Shown here: in pieces, positions 1 through 8,546 of the stretch
Numbering within the stretch: position 1 is the first letter of the stretch
How the letters are laid out: each line of letters opens with the position of its first letter
Source: UBA4782 sp034430215
GTDB lineage: Bacteria > Chloroflexota > Anaerolineae > Anaerolineales > Anaerolineaceae
Reading direction: 5' to 3'
DNA: 64,000 nucleotides
Assembly (NCBI GenBank): GCA_034430215.1
Contig: DAOUFE010000036.1
Coordinates: 186,001 to 250,000 of the forward strand
Position numbers and translations under genes: made by a program
The notes under the pieces: generated by a model
Seen by the model: the letters and a program-made list of their open reading frames with translations, nothing else
The model's database searches: none
Told to the model about the DNA's origin: nothing

Positions 1-1
1 C

Positions 2-697
2 CTCCAGCATGGCACTCTTCAACTGGAGGGACAGTTCTTAAATAGCTCCAATTACACATTCCTCGGAAAATTAACCTTCGAAGGGAAAACGATTCGGGTG
101 GTATATAAACCCCACAAAGGCGAGCAAGCCTTATGGGATTTCCCGATAGGCACCCTCACCAGGCGTGAAGCAGCAGCGTACCTCCTCAGCAACACGCTGG
201 GATGGGATCTCGTGCCCCCATGCATCTATCGTAGCCGGAAAGCCCCTTTGGGGGCAGGCTCTCTGCAGGGTTATATTGAGCACGATCCTGACTATCATTA
301 TTTTTGCTTTAGCGAAGAAGATAAGGAAATGCTGCGACCTCTAGTACTGTTTGACCTGATCTCCAACAATGCAGACCGAAAAGGGGGGCATGTGTTCTTT
401 GATGCCTGGCATCATCTCTGGGCCATCGATCATGGTCTTTGTTTTCATGTCGAAGATAAATTACGTACTGTCATCTGGGATTTTGCCGGGCAGGAAATAC
501 CATCAGTTCTGCTAAAGGATATACAAAACCTGATCAACAGGCTGAAACCTGAAAGCGAGCTTTTTAACGAATTTAACAAGCTGATCAGAGTAAGCGAAAT
601 TCGCGCGATGGTGAGACGTTGCGAGCACTATATCGAGTATCCGGTGTTTCCCTTTCCCACCAAAGAGCGCAGACCATACCCCTGGCCACTGATTTAA
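2..697 (+). CDS. SCO1664-family protein, kinase-like fold (5' partial)
   Basis: The frame is open from the left edge, so the true start lies outside the window; the GTG at 98 is internal. The visible 231 residues resemble the SCO1664 family of actinobacteria and Chloroflexi, whose function is unknown. VVYKPHKGEQALWDFP looks like the N-lobe nucleotide-binding part of a PI3/4-kinase-like fold. NNADRKGGH resembles a catalytic loop and AIDHG a metal-binding motif. The family is usually about 250 residues, so only a short N-terminal piece is missing. The gene ends 26 bp before the tail-to-tail transposase gene. Family membership is fairly safe; enzymatic activity is inference. Confidence 0.8.
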   Translation, partial: LQHGTLQLEGQFLNSSNYTFLGKLTFEGKTIRVVYKPHKGEQALWDFPIGTLTRREAAAYLLSNTLGWDLVPPCIYRSRKAPLGAGSLQGYIEHDPDYHYFCFSEEDKEMLRPLVLFDLISNNADRKGGHVFFDAWHHLWAIDHGLCFHVEDKLRTVIWDFAGQEIPSVLLKDIQNLINRLKPESELFNEFNKLIRVSEIRAMVRRCEHYIEYPVFPFPTKERRPYPWPLI

Positions 698-723
698 ACA
701 AGGATTTTGATAGCGTTTTTTGG

Positions 724-1362
724 TTATCTCTCATCAATGATGTAAATTTTTATATCATCTGTTATGTTTCGAGTCTTTAGAAAATCCAATACCATATTCT
801 TGTATATCTCAATACTACCAAATTGCTCATTAATAAATGTGCGATCCACCAAATTACCCTGTCGTAAATACAGCCATTCTTTGTAATTCGAAAATTCCCA
901 ATCTTCAGGACGAATTACAAGAGAATCTTTTACCGGATTTGCATGAATATAAACACATAAACGAAGAAGATAATCACATTTATCAATCAATTTACTGCGG
1001 AACTGACCTTGAAAAAGTGAACCAGTACGGTCAAATTGATTGTTAATGGCTTTTGTATAAGAAATCATCAGCTTTTGCATAGCATTTGACACCATATTTG
1101 ATACCAAGATTTCCGAAGTCTTGAGGACTTCGGAAGTCTCTTTTTCTGTTATTACTGTATCCTTTATTCGCACAAGCATATGATAATGTGTCAGCATTAA
1201 GCAATAAGCGATGATATCCATGTAATTGCATAGATTTTTCTTGATACCAGCCAGAAAATGTAAATAATTATCTCGCTCAAAAAATATTTTCTGTCGATTG
1301 TTACCGCGATTATATAAATGGTAATATTGGTTGGGCACAAAAGGTATTACTCTTCGTGGCAT
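724..1362 (-). CDS. REP-associated tyrosine transposase (RAYT, Y1_Tnp)
   Basis: A 212-residue single-strand transposase of the IS200-like Y1 superfamily. It has the HUH pair in MLTHYHMLV (His59 and His61) and the catalytic Tyr138 in VYIHANPVKD, followed by the family's W-x-FSNY block near the C terminus. The start is well set by a strong AAGGAGGGGG ribosome site just before the ATG. No second transposase gene and no convincing IS200 ends are visible, which fits a domesticated RAYT rather than an intact insertion sequence. Residues 75-86 are encoded by a perfect-looking palindrome (separate entry), a sign that the gene carries a copy of a palindromic repeat. Confidence 0.88.
   Translation of the reverse strand: MPRRVIPFVPNQYYHLYNRGNNRQKIFFERDNYLHFLAGIKKNLCNYMDIIAYCLMLTHYHMLVRIKDTVITEKETSEVLKTSEILVSNMVSNAMQKLMISYTKAINNQFDRTGSLFQGQFRSKLIDKCDYLLRLCVYIHANPVKDSLVIRPEDWEFSNYKEWLYLRQGNLVDRTFINEQFGSIEIYKNMVLDFLKTRNITDDIKIYIIDER
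1107..1139. repeat. REP-like palindrome inside the RAYT gene
   Basis: Arms 1107-1120 and 1126-1139 pair over 14 positions with one mismatch, around the loop TTGAG; the inner 10 bp TTCCGAAGTC/GACTTCGGAA are perfect. The 33-bp unit is a multiple of three and reads in frame as about 11 codons (TSEVLKTSEI) in the variable region between the HUH motif and the catalytic Tyr. Looser relatives lie outside the gene, for example ACTTCAGAAGTC at about 1513-1524. It is probably a member of the palindrome family that RAYTs mobilise. Confidence 0.7.
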
Positions 1363-1596
1363 GCCCCCTCCTTGAACAAATATGGTTGCTTCCGGACTCC
1401 TATTCGAGACTTTCGAAATCTGGATTTTTGAATTATTATCTTCTAGCTAGTATTTATTACTTTCCTTCGTAGAAATTAGTAGAGGTTGCTTATTAATATC
1501 CTTGTAACCCATACTTCAGAAGTCGGGAAAGCATAGACCGTCAACTTAATACACCCCAATGCTTTATAATAAACCCATCACACACGAGAGGTAATC
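1363..1596. other. Intergenic region between RAYT and hom
   Basis: This AT-rich divergent spacer holds the ribosome site of the RAYT gene at its left edge, degenerate relatives of the RAYT palindrome (around 1390-1425 and 1513-1524), and a TATAAT hexamer at 1565-1570. The hexamer is placed correctly to be the -10 element of hom, but no good -35 is visible. No ORF or RNA gene is apparent. Confidence 0.5.
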
Positions 1597-2628
1597 ATGA
1601 AAGAGATTAAATTAGTCCTGGTTGGATTTGGAAATGTCGGCCGGGCTCTAGCCCGCCTTTTACAGCGAAAATCTGCATTGATGGAATCGCAATATGGTCT
1701 CACCTGGAAAATAACCGGCATCGCCACTGGCAGACATGGCATGGCGATCAATCCTGATGGGCTTGATGTGGATAAAGCCATTGCGCTTGTCGAATCTGGT
1801 CAATCATTGGATCAACTTTCGACTGTTAAGAAACCCGCCGATATCCCGACATTCATTCGCGCCTGCCCAGGTGATGTGCTTTTTGAAAACAGTCCAGTAA
1901 ACCACCTTACAGGTGAACCCTCCATCACCCACCTGCGCACAGCACTTGAAATGGGCATGCACACCATCACTGCCAACAAAGGCACAGTGGTGCACGGGTA
2001 TAAAGAACTTACCAGCCTGGCAGCCAGTAAAGGCAAGCAATATCGATTCGAATCCACTGTCATGGATGGTGCTCCCATCTTTTCCTTGCATCGCTCCACC
2101 TTGCCCTCAGCAGAATTGCGCGGTTTCATGGGAATCCTCAACTCCTGCACCAATCTACTGCTGGAACGAATGGAAAATGGCGAAACCCTTGATGAAGCAG
2201 TGCAATATGGGACTTCGATAGGCATCACCGAAACCGACCCATCAGGTGATATAGATGGTTGGGATGCATCCATTAAGGTTGCGGCGCTGGTAACTGTTCT
2301 TATGGGCATCCCGTTAAAACCGCAGGAAGTGGATAGGGAAGGTATCCGTGGGATCACCCCGCAGATGCTTGCTGATGCAAAGAAATCCGGTGAACGCTGG
2401 AAATTAGTCTGCCGTGCTACCCGCCAGGGTGACCATGTTCAGGCAAGCGTGAAACCCGAAAAAGTCTCCTCTGCCTCTCCACTTTATAGTGTCAGTGGCA
2501 CCAGTTCGTTCATTGTTTTCGAAACTGATGTTCTTCCCGGGCTTGGAGTTCTTGAATCCAATCCAGGGCCGATGACCACCGCATTTGGTTTACTGGCAGA
2601 TATGCTGAACATTTATCAAGCCAGGTAA
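1597..2628 (+). CDS. hom: Homoserine dehydrogenase
   Basis: Reduces aspartate semialdehyde to homoserine with NAD(P)H, the branch point to threonine and methionine. The N-terminal Rossmann motif GFGNVGRAL is at residues 10-18, and the dimerisation/catalytic domain carries DIDGWDASIKVA, which contains the catalytic Lys. At 343 residues it has no C-terminal ACT domain, so allosteric threonine control through ACT is not expected. A GAGAGG ribosome site precedes the ATG. The folK start follows its stop by 1 bp, making it the first gene of a hom-folK-folP-deaminase run. Confidence 0.92.
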   Translation: MKEIKLVLVGFGNVGRALARLLQRKSALMESQYGLTWKITGIATGRHGMAINPDGLDVDKAIALVESGQSLDQLSTVKKPADIPTFIRACPGDVLFENSPVNHLTGEPSITHLRTALEMGMHTITANKGTVVHGYKELTSLAASKGKQYRFESTVMDGAPIFSLHRSTLPSAELRGFMGILNSCTNLLLERMENGETLDEAVQYGTSIGITETDPSGDIDGWDASIKVAALVTVLMGIPLKPQEVDREGIRGITPQMLADAKKSGERWKLVCRATRQGDHVQASVKPEKVSSASPLYSVSGTSSFIVFETDVLPGLGVLESNPGPMTTAFGLLADMLNIYQAR

Positions 2629-2629
2629 G

Positions 2630-3136
2630 ATGGCAAAAATCGTTTTAGGTATCGGAACAAACCTGGGAGACCGGCTGCAAAATCTACATGATGCAGTCGT
2701 TCTCCTCTTCCCTGAAGTACAGGTTATAAAATCTTCAGATGTTTACGAAACGGAACCCTGGGGATTTACTGAACAGCCACAGTTCCTTAATCAAGTACTT
2801 CTGGTACAGACTTCTCTGGAACCTGTAGCTTTGCTCAAATATTTAAAACACATTGAGGCTTCACTCAAACGTGAAGTGACGTTTCGTTATGGTCCACGGA
2901 TCATCGATCTGGACATTCTGTTGTATGATGATCTTGTCTTGCACACAGATACTCTCACTATTCCTCATCCACACATGACTGAACGCGCTTTTGTGATGGT
3001 TCCTCTTGTTGCTATAGCCCCTGATCTGATCCACCCAGAAAAGAAATTATCCATGCATGAAATTGCGCAGCAGATCGATCTTACAGGAGTTACGCTATAC
3101 CAACCTGCAAAAAAGATAAATAGGGGAGAAAAATGA
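2630..3136 (+). CDS. folK: 2-amino-4-hydroxy-6-hydroxymethyldihydropteridine pyrophosphokinase
   Basis: Transfers pyrophosphate from ATP to 6-hydroxymethyl-dihydropterin, the substrate then used by FolP. The 168-residue protein has the HPPK start GIGTNLGDR (residues 7-15), the signature RYGPRIIDLDILLYDD (86-101) with its metal-binding Asp pair, and PHPHMTERAFV. It starts one base after the hom stop and overlaps folP by 4 bp (ATGA), so translation is probably coupled. No FolB or FolE homologue is present nearby. Confidence 0.93.
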   Translation: MAKIVLGIGTNLGDRLQNLHDAVVLLFPEVQVIKSSDVYETEPWGFTEQPQFLNQVLLVQTSLEPVALLKYLKHIEASLKREVTFRYGPRIIDLDILLYDDLVLHTDTLTIPHPHMTERAFVMVPLVAIAPDLIHPEKKLSMHEIAQQIDLTGVTLYQPAKKINRGEK

Positions 3137-4017
3137 GCCCAAAACTTACCTATCCACTTCCCTGGGGAAGCCGCACCTTTATCATGGGTATCTTGAATAT
3201 CACACCCGACAGTTTCTCGGGTGATGGTTTGATCCAGCAGGTCGATGTCGTAAAAGCTGCACTGGCGCGAGCGCAATATTTTGTTCAAACAGGCGCTGAT
3301 ATTCTTGATATTGGGGGGGAAAGCACAAGACCAGGTTCTACTTCAGTGACCGCCCAGGAAGAAATGCGGCGGGTGCTGCCAGTAATAAGAGCAATCCGCG
3401 ATTCTGGTCTAGATGTGATCCTCTCGATTGATACATATAAAGCGGAAGTTGCGCATGAAGCATTGGAAGCCGGTGTAGATTGGGTAAATGATGTATGGGC
3501 ATTGCGGGCAGACCCAGACATGGCTTCTGTGGTATCTCGGCATAAAGCTCCAGTCATCTTAATGCATAACCGCAGCAAACCTGATAACGCTTTTCTAGAT
3601 CAACGTTTGGGTGGAATTCACCTTGGAGCAAAATACAAAAACTTGATCGAAGATATTAAAACGGAGCTGCTCGCCAGTGTCAATCTGGCACATCAGGCTG
3701 GTATCCGATCTGATCATATCATTCTGGATTCCGGGATTGGCTTTGGGAAGTCAGTTGAAGATAATCTGGAGCTGCTCAACCGGCAGAATGAGCTTTGTTC
3801 GTTGGGCTATCCCATCCTTCTTGGACCTTCGCGTAAATCTTTTATTGGGTACACTCTGGATGCTGAACCACAGAAACGACTGGAGGGTACTGCTGCAGCT
3901 ATTGCAATTGGCATTGCCCGTGGAGTGGATATCATCCGTGTACATGATGTCGAAGTAATGGTAAAAATTGCTCGCATGGCAGATGCCATTGTGCGGCAGC
4001 AGAATCCAGGCAGGTAA
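3133..4017 (+). CDS. folP: Dihydropteroate synthase
   Basis: Condenses p-aminobenzoate with the FolK product to make dihydropteroate. The 294-residue TIM barrel shows both family signatures: GILNITPDSFSGDG (residues 19-32) and DIGGESTRPGS (59-69). The later GPSRKSFIGY loop holds the substrate-binding Lys and Arg. The start is the ATG in the ATGA overlap with folK, preceded by a GGGGAG ribosome site inside folK. Confidence 0.94.
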   Translation: MSPKLTYPLPWGSRTFIMGILNITPDSFSGDGLIQQVDVVKAALARAQYFVQTGADILDIGGESTRPGSTSVTAQEEMRRVLPVIRAIRDSGLDVILSIDTYKAEVAHEALEAGVDWVNDVWALRADPDMASVVSRHKAPVILMHNRSKPDNAFLDQRLGGIHLGAKYKNLIEDIKTELLASVNLAHQAGIRSDHIILDSGIGFGKSVEDNLELLNRQNELCSLGYPILLGPSRKSFIGYTLDAEPQKRLEGTAAAIAIGIARGVDIIRVHDVEVMVKIARMADAIVRQQNPGR

Positions 4018-4049
4018 ATACGAGCCAGATTTCTTCCCTGCAAACACCG

Positions 4050-5108
4050 TTGTTTGATATCATTCCTGGTGATTTACTGGATGATTTTCGACGGCGTCCC
4101 AAGATCGACTTGCACCGACATCGCGAGGGAGCCATTAGATTGGCAACGCTGTTGGAGCTTGCCCCTTCTATTCCCAATTTTCTGCACACCAGAGATGAAA
4201 TTATTCCCCAGGTACAAATTCAACCCGAAGATGCTCATACATCAAGCGTGTTTTTAAGTAAATTTGGTTTATTGCGTCAATTCTATATCTCCAAAGAGAT
4301 CATTCAACGAACCACAGTAGAAGTTCTGGAAGATGCAGCTGAGGATCATGTGACATATCTGGAACTCCGCATCTCTCCAACCGCTTTAAGCGCCGCAGGA
4401 GCAGGAAATTATTCGCAAGTGTTGGAATGGGTGCAACAGGCAGCATTACAATATGCAAAACAATTGAACCTGCAAGTTCAATTCATCGTTCTGATGAACC
4501 GCCATGAATCTCTGAATGAAGCTGCAAGAATTGTTGATCTGGTGATCGAGAGGCGAGGTGAAGGGTATTGCGGGATTGATCTGGCAGGTGATGAAGCAGC
4601 CTTTTCTGGAGAAGCCTTCATCCCTCTCTTTGTTAAAGTAAAAAAAAGCGGATTACATCTCACGGTGCATGCGGGTGAATGGGGGCCAGCAGAAAATGTT
4701 CAAACTGCCATTCAAGAATTTGGCGCAGAACGCATTGGTCATGGCTGCCATGTCATTGAAAACCCTGTCATATCAAAATACGCTCGTGAGCAGCATATCC
4801 CGTTTGAAGTCTGTTTGAGCAGTAATTATTTGAGTGGTGTGGTGGATAACTTAAGCCATCATCCTGTTCAAAAAATGCTGGCTGAAGGCTTGCAGGTAAC
4901 CATCAATACCGATGACCCTGCTATTCAACAAACATCCCTTTCTTTAGAATGCGCATTGGCAGTTTCTCAGGGAAATCTAACCAGGCAACAGATCGCCCAA
5001 TGTATGCTAACAGCTGCCAATGCTTCCTTCTTACCTCAAAATGAAAAGACTCTTCTGGTTGAGAGAATTATGCAAGGCTGGAAGGATATCCTATTTCCTA
5101 CCGGTTGA
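4050..5108 (+). CDS. Adenosine deaminase family protein
   Basis: A zinc hydrolase of the adenosine/AMP deaminase family. HxH is in KIDLHRHREG (His22 and His24 from the TTG start), HAGEWGPAENV holds the third metal His and catalytic Glu, RIGHGC holds the active-site His, and NTDDPAIQ ends the active site. The HRH form is like the E. coli enzyme. No ATG lies upstream of the HxH motif in this frame, so a non-ATG start is forced; the TTG at 4050 is plausible and CTG at 4038 is an alternative. It sits 32 bp after folP, so it may be co-transcribed. Whether the substrate is adenosine, adenine or another purine cannot be told from sequence. Confidence 0.83.
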   Translation: MFDIIPGDLLDDFRRRPKIDLHRHREGAIRLATLLELAPSIPNFLHTRDEIIPQVQIQPEDAHTSSVFLSKFGLLRQFYISKEIIQRTTVEVLEDAAEDHVTYLELRISPTALSAAGAGNYSQVLEWVQQAALQYAKQLNLQVQFIVLMNRHESLNEAARIVDLVIERRGEGYCGIDLAGDEAAFSGEAFIPLFVKVKKSGLHLTVHAGEWGPAENVQTAIQEFGAERIGHGCHVIENPVISKYAREQHIPFEVCLSSNYLSGVVDNLSHHPVQKMLAEGLQVTINTDDPAIQQTSLSLECALAVSQGNLTRQQIAQCMLTAANASFLPQNEKTLLVERIMQGWKDILFPTG

Positions 5109-5185
5109 TACAGGTCTATTAATGGCGAAATAAAATCTGGTAATATAATAATGTATTATTGCCAGTTCCCTTTTCAGGAGACAGA

Positions 5186-5974
5186 ATGAATATTTTAGTA
5201 ACCAATGATGATGGTGTTCACGCACCCGGGCTTCATGCGCTGGCGTTGGCATTACAACCATTAGGCAAAGTGATCATTGTGGCACCCGATCGAAATTGGT
5301 CGGCATCCGGGCATGCAAAAACCTTGCACCGACCTTTACGAGTTAAAACAGTCAATCTTTCAGATGGTATCCAGGCGTATGCTTGCGATGGCGCACCTTC
5401 AGATTGTGTGGCATTGGTCATGCTCGGGTTCCTTCCTGAACCAATAGACCTTGTGGTAACCGGCATCAATCCTAATGCCAATCTTGGACACGATGCCACG
5501 TATTCTGGCACGGTTACCTCTGCTATGGAAGCCTGCATCTGGGGAATTCCTGCGATCGCCATGTCTTTGGATGCCCCGGATTATTTTGAAGGACCACTTG
5601 ACTATACTGGAGCAGCCTGGGTGGCGAGTAAAGTGGCTGAAATGGTCATTAAAAATGGATTGCCCAAAGAAATCATTCTCAATGTAAATGTACCCTATTT
5701 ACCTGTTGAACAGTTAAAGAGTTTTCACATTACGCGTCAGGGAATGCGCATTTATCAAGATGCCCTGTTAAGACGTGAGGATCCGCGCGGACAACCATAT
5801 TATTGGATCGGCGGTGAGGCACCCACGGGCGTGCGCGAACCAGGTACTGATATAGGAGACCTTGCGGATGGTTTTGTAACAATCACTCCCATTCAACTTG
5901 ACCTAACTGCACATCAGTTCATAGAACCATTATCACAGTGGGATTGGCTAGGTGAAGAAAATCATCAGGAATGA
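5186..5974 (+). CDS. surE: 5'/3'-nucleotidase SurE
   Basis: A metal-dependent nucleoside monophosphatase of stationary phase and nucleotide salvage. The N terminus MNILVTNDDGVHAPG carries the Asp pair that binds the metal, RNWSASGHAKTL supplies the conserved Ser, and GINPNANLGHDATYSGT is the second active-site loop. The ATG at 5186 is chosen because CAGGAG lies just upstream and the SurE family begins exactly there, giving 262 residues. A TATAAT hexamer at 5144-5149 may be its -10 element, but no good -35 is seen. Confidence 0.93.
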   Translation: MNILVTNDDGVHAPGLHALALALQPLGKVIIVAPDRNWSASGHAKTLHRPLRVKTVNLSDGIQAYACDGAPSDCVALVMLGFLPEPIDLVVTGINPNANLGHDATYSGTVTSAMEACIWGIPAIAMSLDAPDYFEGPLDYTGAAWVASKVAEMVIKNGLPKEIILNVNVPYLPVEQLKSFHITRQGMRIYQDALLRREDPRGQPYYWIGGEAPTGVREPGTDIGDLADGFVTITPIQLDLTAHQFIEPLSQWDWLGEENHQE

Positions 5975-5993
5975 AACTTTTGTCAATAAAAGT

Positions 5994-6022
5994 TTGCGTT
6001 CATTCCTCTTCACTTCTATAAT
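5994..6022 (+). promoter_or_regulatory. Predicted sigma-70-type promoter for the CBS gene
   Basis: TTGCGT (5994-5999), a 17-bp spacer and a consensus TATAAT (6017-6022). The predicted start site, around 6029, lies ahead of both candidate start codons of the CBS-domain gene. The -35 matches consensus only in TTG. Confidence 0.45.
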
Positions 6023-6070
6023 AAAGAAAGGTTGGCTAAGATGAACCAAAAATCACAACTGGAGGAACCA

Positions 6071-6466
6071 ATGGATTTCACTGTACGTGAGTGGATGGTC
6101 ACATTGATCGTCTATGTTGACCCTGATGCTACCGTAAAACAGGCCCTTTCTTTAATGCGTCGCCGATATATTCATAGTCTTATCGTAAAGAAAAGTGAAA
6201 AGAACCCTGAATACGGGATCGTCACTTCAACAGATATCAGTGACAAGATCATCGCCTCTCGCCACAATCCGGCAGAAATGTTGGTGCGTGATATTATGAC
6301 CACACCGATCACAACTGTCACCGAAAGTACCAGCTTGCAAGAATGCGCACAAATAATGAAAAAACTTAGAGTTCACCATCTACCAGTAACTAGCGACGCT
6401 GGCGAATTAATCGGTATGATCTCTGCAACAGACTTTTTGGTTGTTGCAGAAGCTATGGCTAAATAA
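6071..6466 (+). CDS. Tandem CBS-domain protein
   Basis: A small cytosolic protein made only of two CBS domains, each a likely adenosine-ligand sensor. The first covers about residues 6-60 (VREWMVTLIVYVDPDATVKQ through STDISDKII). The second covers about 68-131 (VRDIMTTPITTV through GMISATDFLVV). The ATG at 6071 follows a near-perfect GGAGGA with ideal spacing; an upstream ATG at 6041 would add ten residues. It stands alone between its own promoter and a strong terminator, so the regulated partner cannot be deduced. Confidence 0.85.
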   Translation: MDFTVREWMVTLIVYVDPDATVKQALSLMRRRYIHSLIVKKSEKNPEYGIVTSTDISDKIIASRHNPAEMLVRDIMTTPITTVTESTSLQECAQIMKKLRVHHLPVTSDAGELIGMISATDFLVVAEAMAK

Positions 6467-6487
6467 AACTAAATAGCTTACTCTTAA

Positions 6488-6515
6488 GCCGCGCTGCAAA
6501 GCGCGGCCTTTTTTA
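6488..6515 (+). terminator. Rho-independent terminator after the CBS gene
   Basis: An 8-bp GC-rich stem, GCCGCGCT (6488-6495) with AGCGCGGC (6500-6507), has a GCAA tetraloop and is followed by CTTTTTTAT. Confidence 0.9.
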
Positions 6516-6580
6516 TCTACGTATAAATCACAAAAAATCAAATAAAGCGTGCATTATAATTGGAGGGGATATTTCACTTT

Positions 6581-7588
6581 ATGCACAAACGAATCTTTTT
6601 TCTTTCCAATTTCCTTTGTGCGTTGATGCTTTTCTCCTCTTCGACGGCATCAGCGCAAGATACTCCTCCAACTTCTCCCTGGGATCTCATCTCACAAACA
6701 AATGTGTTGCGTGAATCCTATGGATATGCAGATCTTTCCGTTGATGGTATTTTAATGGCAACGGCACAATCAACCGCAGAGATCATGGCCAGTTATCAGA
6801 GCTGCACGCATCTTGCAAGCATGGGTTATCCTAATGCTTCTGCCCGGGCAATGGCAGCCGGCTATGGTGGTGGTGCAACAGCTTTTGTGACAGAAAATAT
6901 CGCCTGCGGTGTCAGTGCTTTTCCTGACCTGTATTCTACCTATTGGGCTGACTACGAACACTTACGCCCGGTGAATGGTCCACAGGCAGGGCTTTATATT
7001 CATGCAGGCGCAGGTGCAGCGCAAGATTCAACTGGTAAGTGGTATTATGTACTTCAGGTGGGGTATACCAGCGGTTCTTATAATGCCAGCACGGTAGTGC
7101 CAACCCTTCCGGGAGGGATAACCGCTACATTTGGACCAACTACCGATCAGCGGATTTTTGACATTGTAACCGCTACCGCAAATTCAGATGGGTCGATCAT
7201 TCATGTCGTCCAACCAGGGCAGACACTTTGGGGAATTGCAGATACATATAAAGTGGATGCAGCCGTCATAAAAGCACTCAATGGTATGACTGTAGATACT
7301 ATCTATCCGAACCAAAAATTGATCATCCGGACAGCGTTTACACCAACGATATCACCCACCATCACAGAGACACCAAAACCTGCCACACGCACACCCCGAC
7401 CAACCAGCACCCCCCTACCACCCACTCAGACTCTCATTCCATCGGTGACGCCTACACCAACCAGGGCACCCCTGTTTCCTGAAATCACATTTATGCAGGG
7501 AAACCGACGAATCCTTGGGTTTGGCATCATTGTGATCTGTGCTGCCGGATTGGTCTTTTTAGCCCTTAGCGGCAGGCGAAGACGTTGA
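6581..7588 (+). CDS. Secreted CAP/SCP-domain protein with LysM and C-terminal anchor
   Basis: A 335-residue exported protein. Residues 1-26 are a signal peptide ending in SASAQ-like residues. About 35-165 is a CAP (SCP/PR1-like) domain with the typical GYPNASARAMAAGYGGG run and FVTENIACG. About 206-250 is a LysM repeat (HVVQPGQTLWGIAD to YPNQKLIIR) that should bind peptidoglycan-like glycan. A Thr/Pro-rich linker follows, then a membrane helix near 307-328 and a positively charged SGRRRR tail. It would display the CAP domain at the cell wall. GGAGGGG lies upstream of the ATG, with a TATAAT at 6555-6560. The function of bacterial CAP proteins is poorly defined. Confidence 0.85.
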   Translation: MHKRIFFLSNFLCALMLFSSSTASAQDTPPTSPWDLISQTNVLRESYGYADLSVDGILMATAQSTAEIMASYQSCTHLASMGYPNASARAMAAGYGGGATAFVTENIACGVSAFPDLYSTYWADYEHLRPVNGPQAGLYIHAGAGAAQDSTGKWYYVLQVGYTSGSYNASTVVPTLPGGITATFGPTTDQRIFDIVTATANSDGSIIHVVQPGQTLWGIADTYKVDAAVIKALNGMTVDTIYPNQKLIIRTAFTPTISPTITETPKPATRTPRPTSTPLPPTQTLIPSVTPTPTRAPLFPEITFMQGNRRILGFGIIVICAAGLVFLALSGRRRR

Positions 7589-7646
7589 TCATGAACAAAT
7601 ACCACTGATGGCTACTTCAAGCACAATACATTAGTCTCGATACATT

Positions 7647-7721
7647 AGATTGCTTCACCCCTTCAAGAACTGGGGTTTGAAATGATAATCTATTATCGCC
7701 GAGAGCAAAGCGAAGCAGTCT
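7647..7721. repeat. Imperfect inverted-repeat element (AGATTGCTTC family)
   Basis: Outer arms AGATTGCTTC (7647-7656) and GAAGCAGTCT (7712-7721) pair with one mismatch. Inside are two further small hairpins, CCCC/GGGG and GATAAT/ATTATC (7684-7697). The same AGATTGCTTC core occurs at 27234-27243, so this may be a decayed dispersed repeat. No coding content. Confidence 0.4.
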
Positions 7722-7725
7722 TACT

Positions 7726-7767
7726 TATTGAAAATATAGGGTATGGTCAAAGAGTGACCATGCCCTA
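7726..7767 (-). terminator. Terminator for the cysK-cysE unit
   Basis: The arms 7737-7749 and 7755-7767 form a 13-bp stem with one wobble around a 5-nt loop. Read on the minus strand, the hairpin is followed by TATATTTTC. It lies 13 bp beyond the cysE stop. Confidence 0.75.
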
Positions 7768-7780
7768 TGCTTAAAAATGA

Positions 7781-8527
7781 TCAGATCATAAAATCTTCAC
7801 CTTGCCAGTAGCCTTGTTCAGGAGCATGAATACCTGGCATTCCTTCCTCAGCTGGGTGATACCCATTCCCATTTTGCTTTGCCTCGAGATTTGACACCTT
7901 CTTTTCTACCGTTTCAAGGCGTTTCATCACAGCCGTGATGGCAGTGCCTATGGCATCAGGTAGCATATCATGCTGCAGGTCTGGCTTTGCTCCTGATTGA
8001 TGTTTGCGAACGACGATCTGCCCTGGCACACCCACTACCACCGAATCAGGAGGGACATCTTTGACTACTACGGCATTTGCACCAATGCGACTGTTTTCAC
8101 CTACAGTGATGGCACCTAAAATTTTGGCTCCTGCACCAATTACCACATTTTCCTTGATCGTCGGATGGCGCTTACCTTTTTCGAGGCTCACACCACCCAG
8201 GGTCACCCCGTGATACATGGTGACATTGCAACCAATTTCAGCCGTTTCGCCAATCACAACACCCATACCATGATCAATGAAAAAACTAGAGCAAATTTTC
8301 GCCCCTGGATGAATTTCAATCCCTGTGATCCAACGTACAAAATGAGAAACCAATCTTCCCAAAAATTTGAAATGGTGCAACCATAACCAATGTGCTATGC
8401 GGTATCCCCAGATCGCATGCAGTCCAGGATAAGTGAAAAACACTTCCAAACCCGTCCTGGCGGCTGGATCCCGTTCAAATACCGCGTCAATATCTTCCTT
8501 CATTCTTCTAATAACTGAAAAACGCAT
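7781..8527 (-). CDS. cysE: Serine O-acetyltransferase
   Basis: Acetylates L-serine with acetyl-CoA to O-acetylserine, the substrate of CysK. The 248-residue protein has the short N-terminal helical region of EpsC-type enzymes and then left-handed beta-helix hexapeptide repeats from about residue 70. FIDHGMGVVIGETAEIG and MYHGVTLGG hold the catalytic His residues. The C-terminal 45 residues are a charged tail with a short heptad-like stretch (AITAVMKRLETVEKKVSNLE) that may form a coiled coil. It lies 19 bp downstream of cysK on the same strand, so the two enzymes of cysteine synthesis are co-expressed. Confidence 0.93.
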   Translation of the reverse strand: MRFSVIRRMKEDIDAVFERDPAARTGLEVFFTYPGLHAIWGYRIAHWLWLHHFKFLGRLVSHFVRWITGIEIHPGAKICSSFFIDHGMGVVIGETAEIGCNVTMYHGVTLGGVSLEKGKRHPTIKENVVIGAGAKILGAITVGENSRIGANAVVVKDVPPDSVVVGVPGQIVVRKHQSGAKPDLQHDMLPDAIGTAITAVMKRLETVEKKVSNLEAKQNGNGYHPAEEGMPGIHAPEQGYWQGEDFMI

Positions 8528-8546
8528 TTTCTCAAAACCTTTTACT

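Noticed and set aside
837..1046. 69-codon plus-strand ORF opposite the RAYT gene
   Set aside because: An antisense shadow of a clear transposase gene, with no ribosome site or recognisable domain.
1812..2357. 181-codon minus-strand ORF inside hom
   Set aside because: Antisense to a confident homoserine dehydrogenase; its composition is that of a shadow frame.
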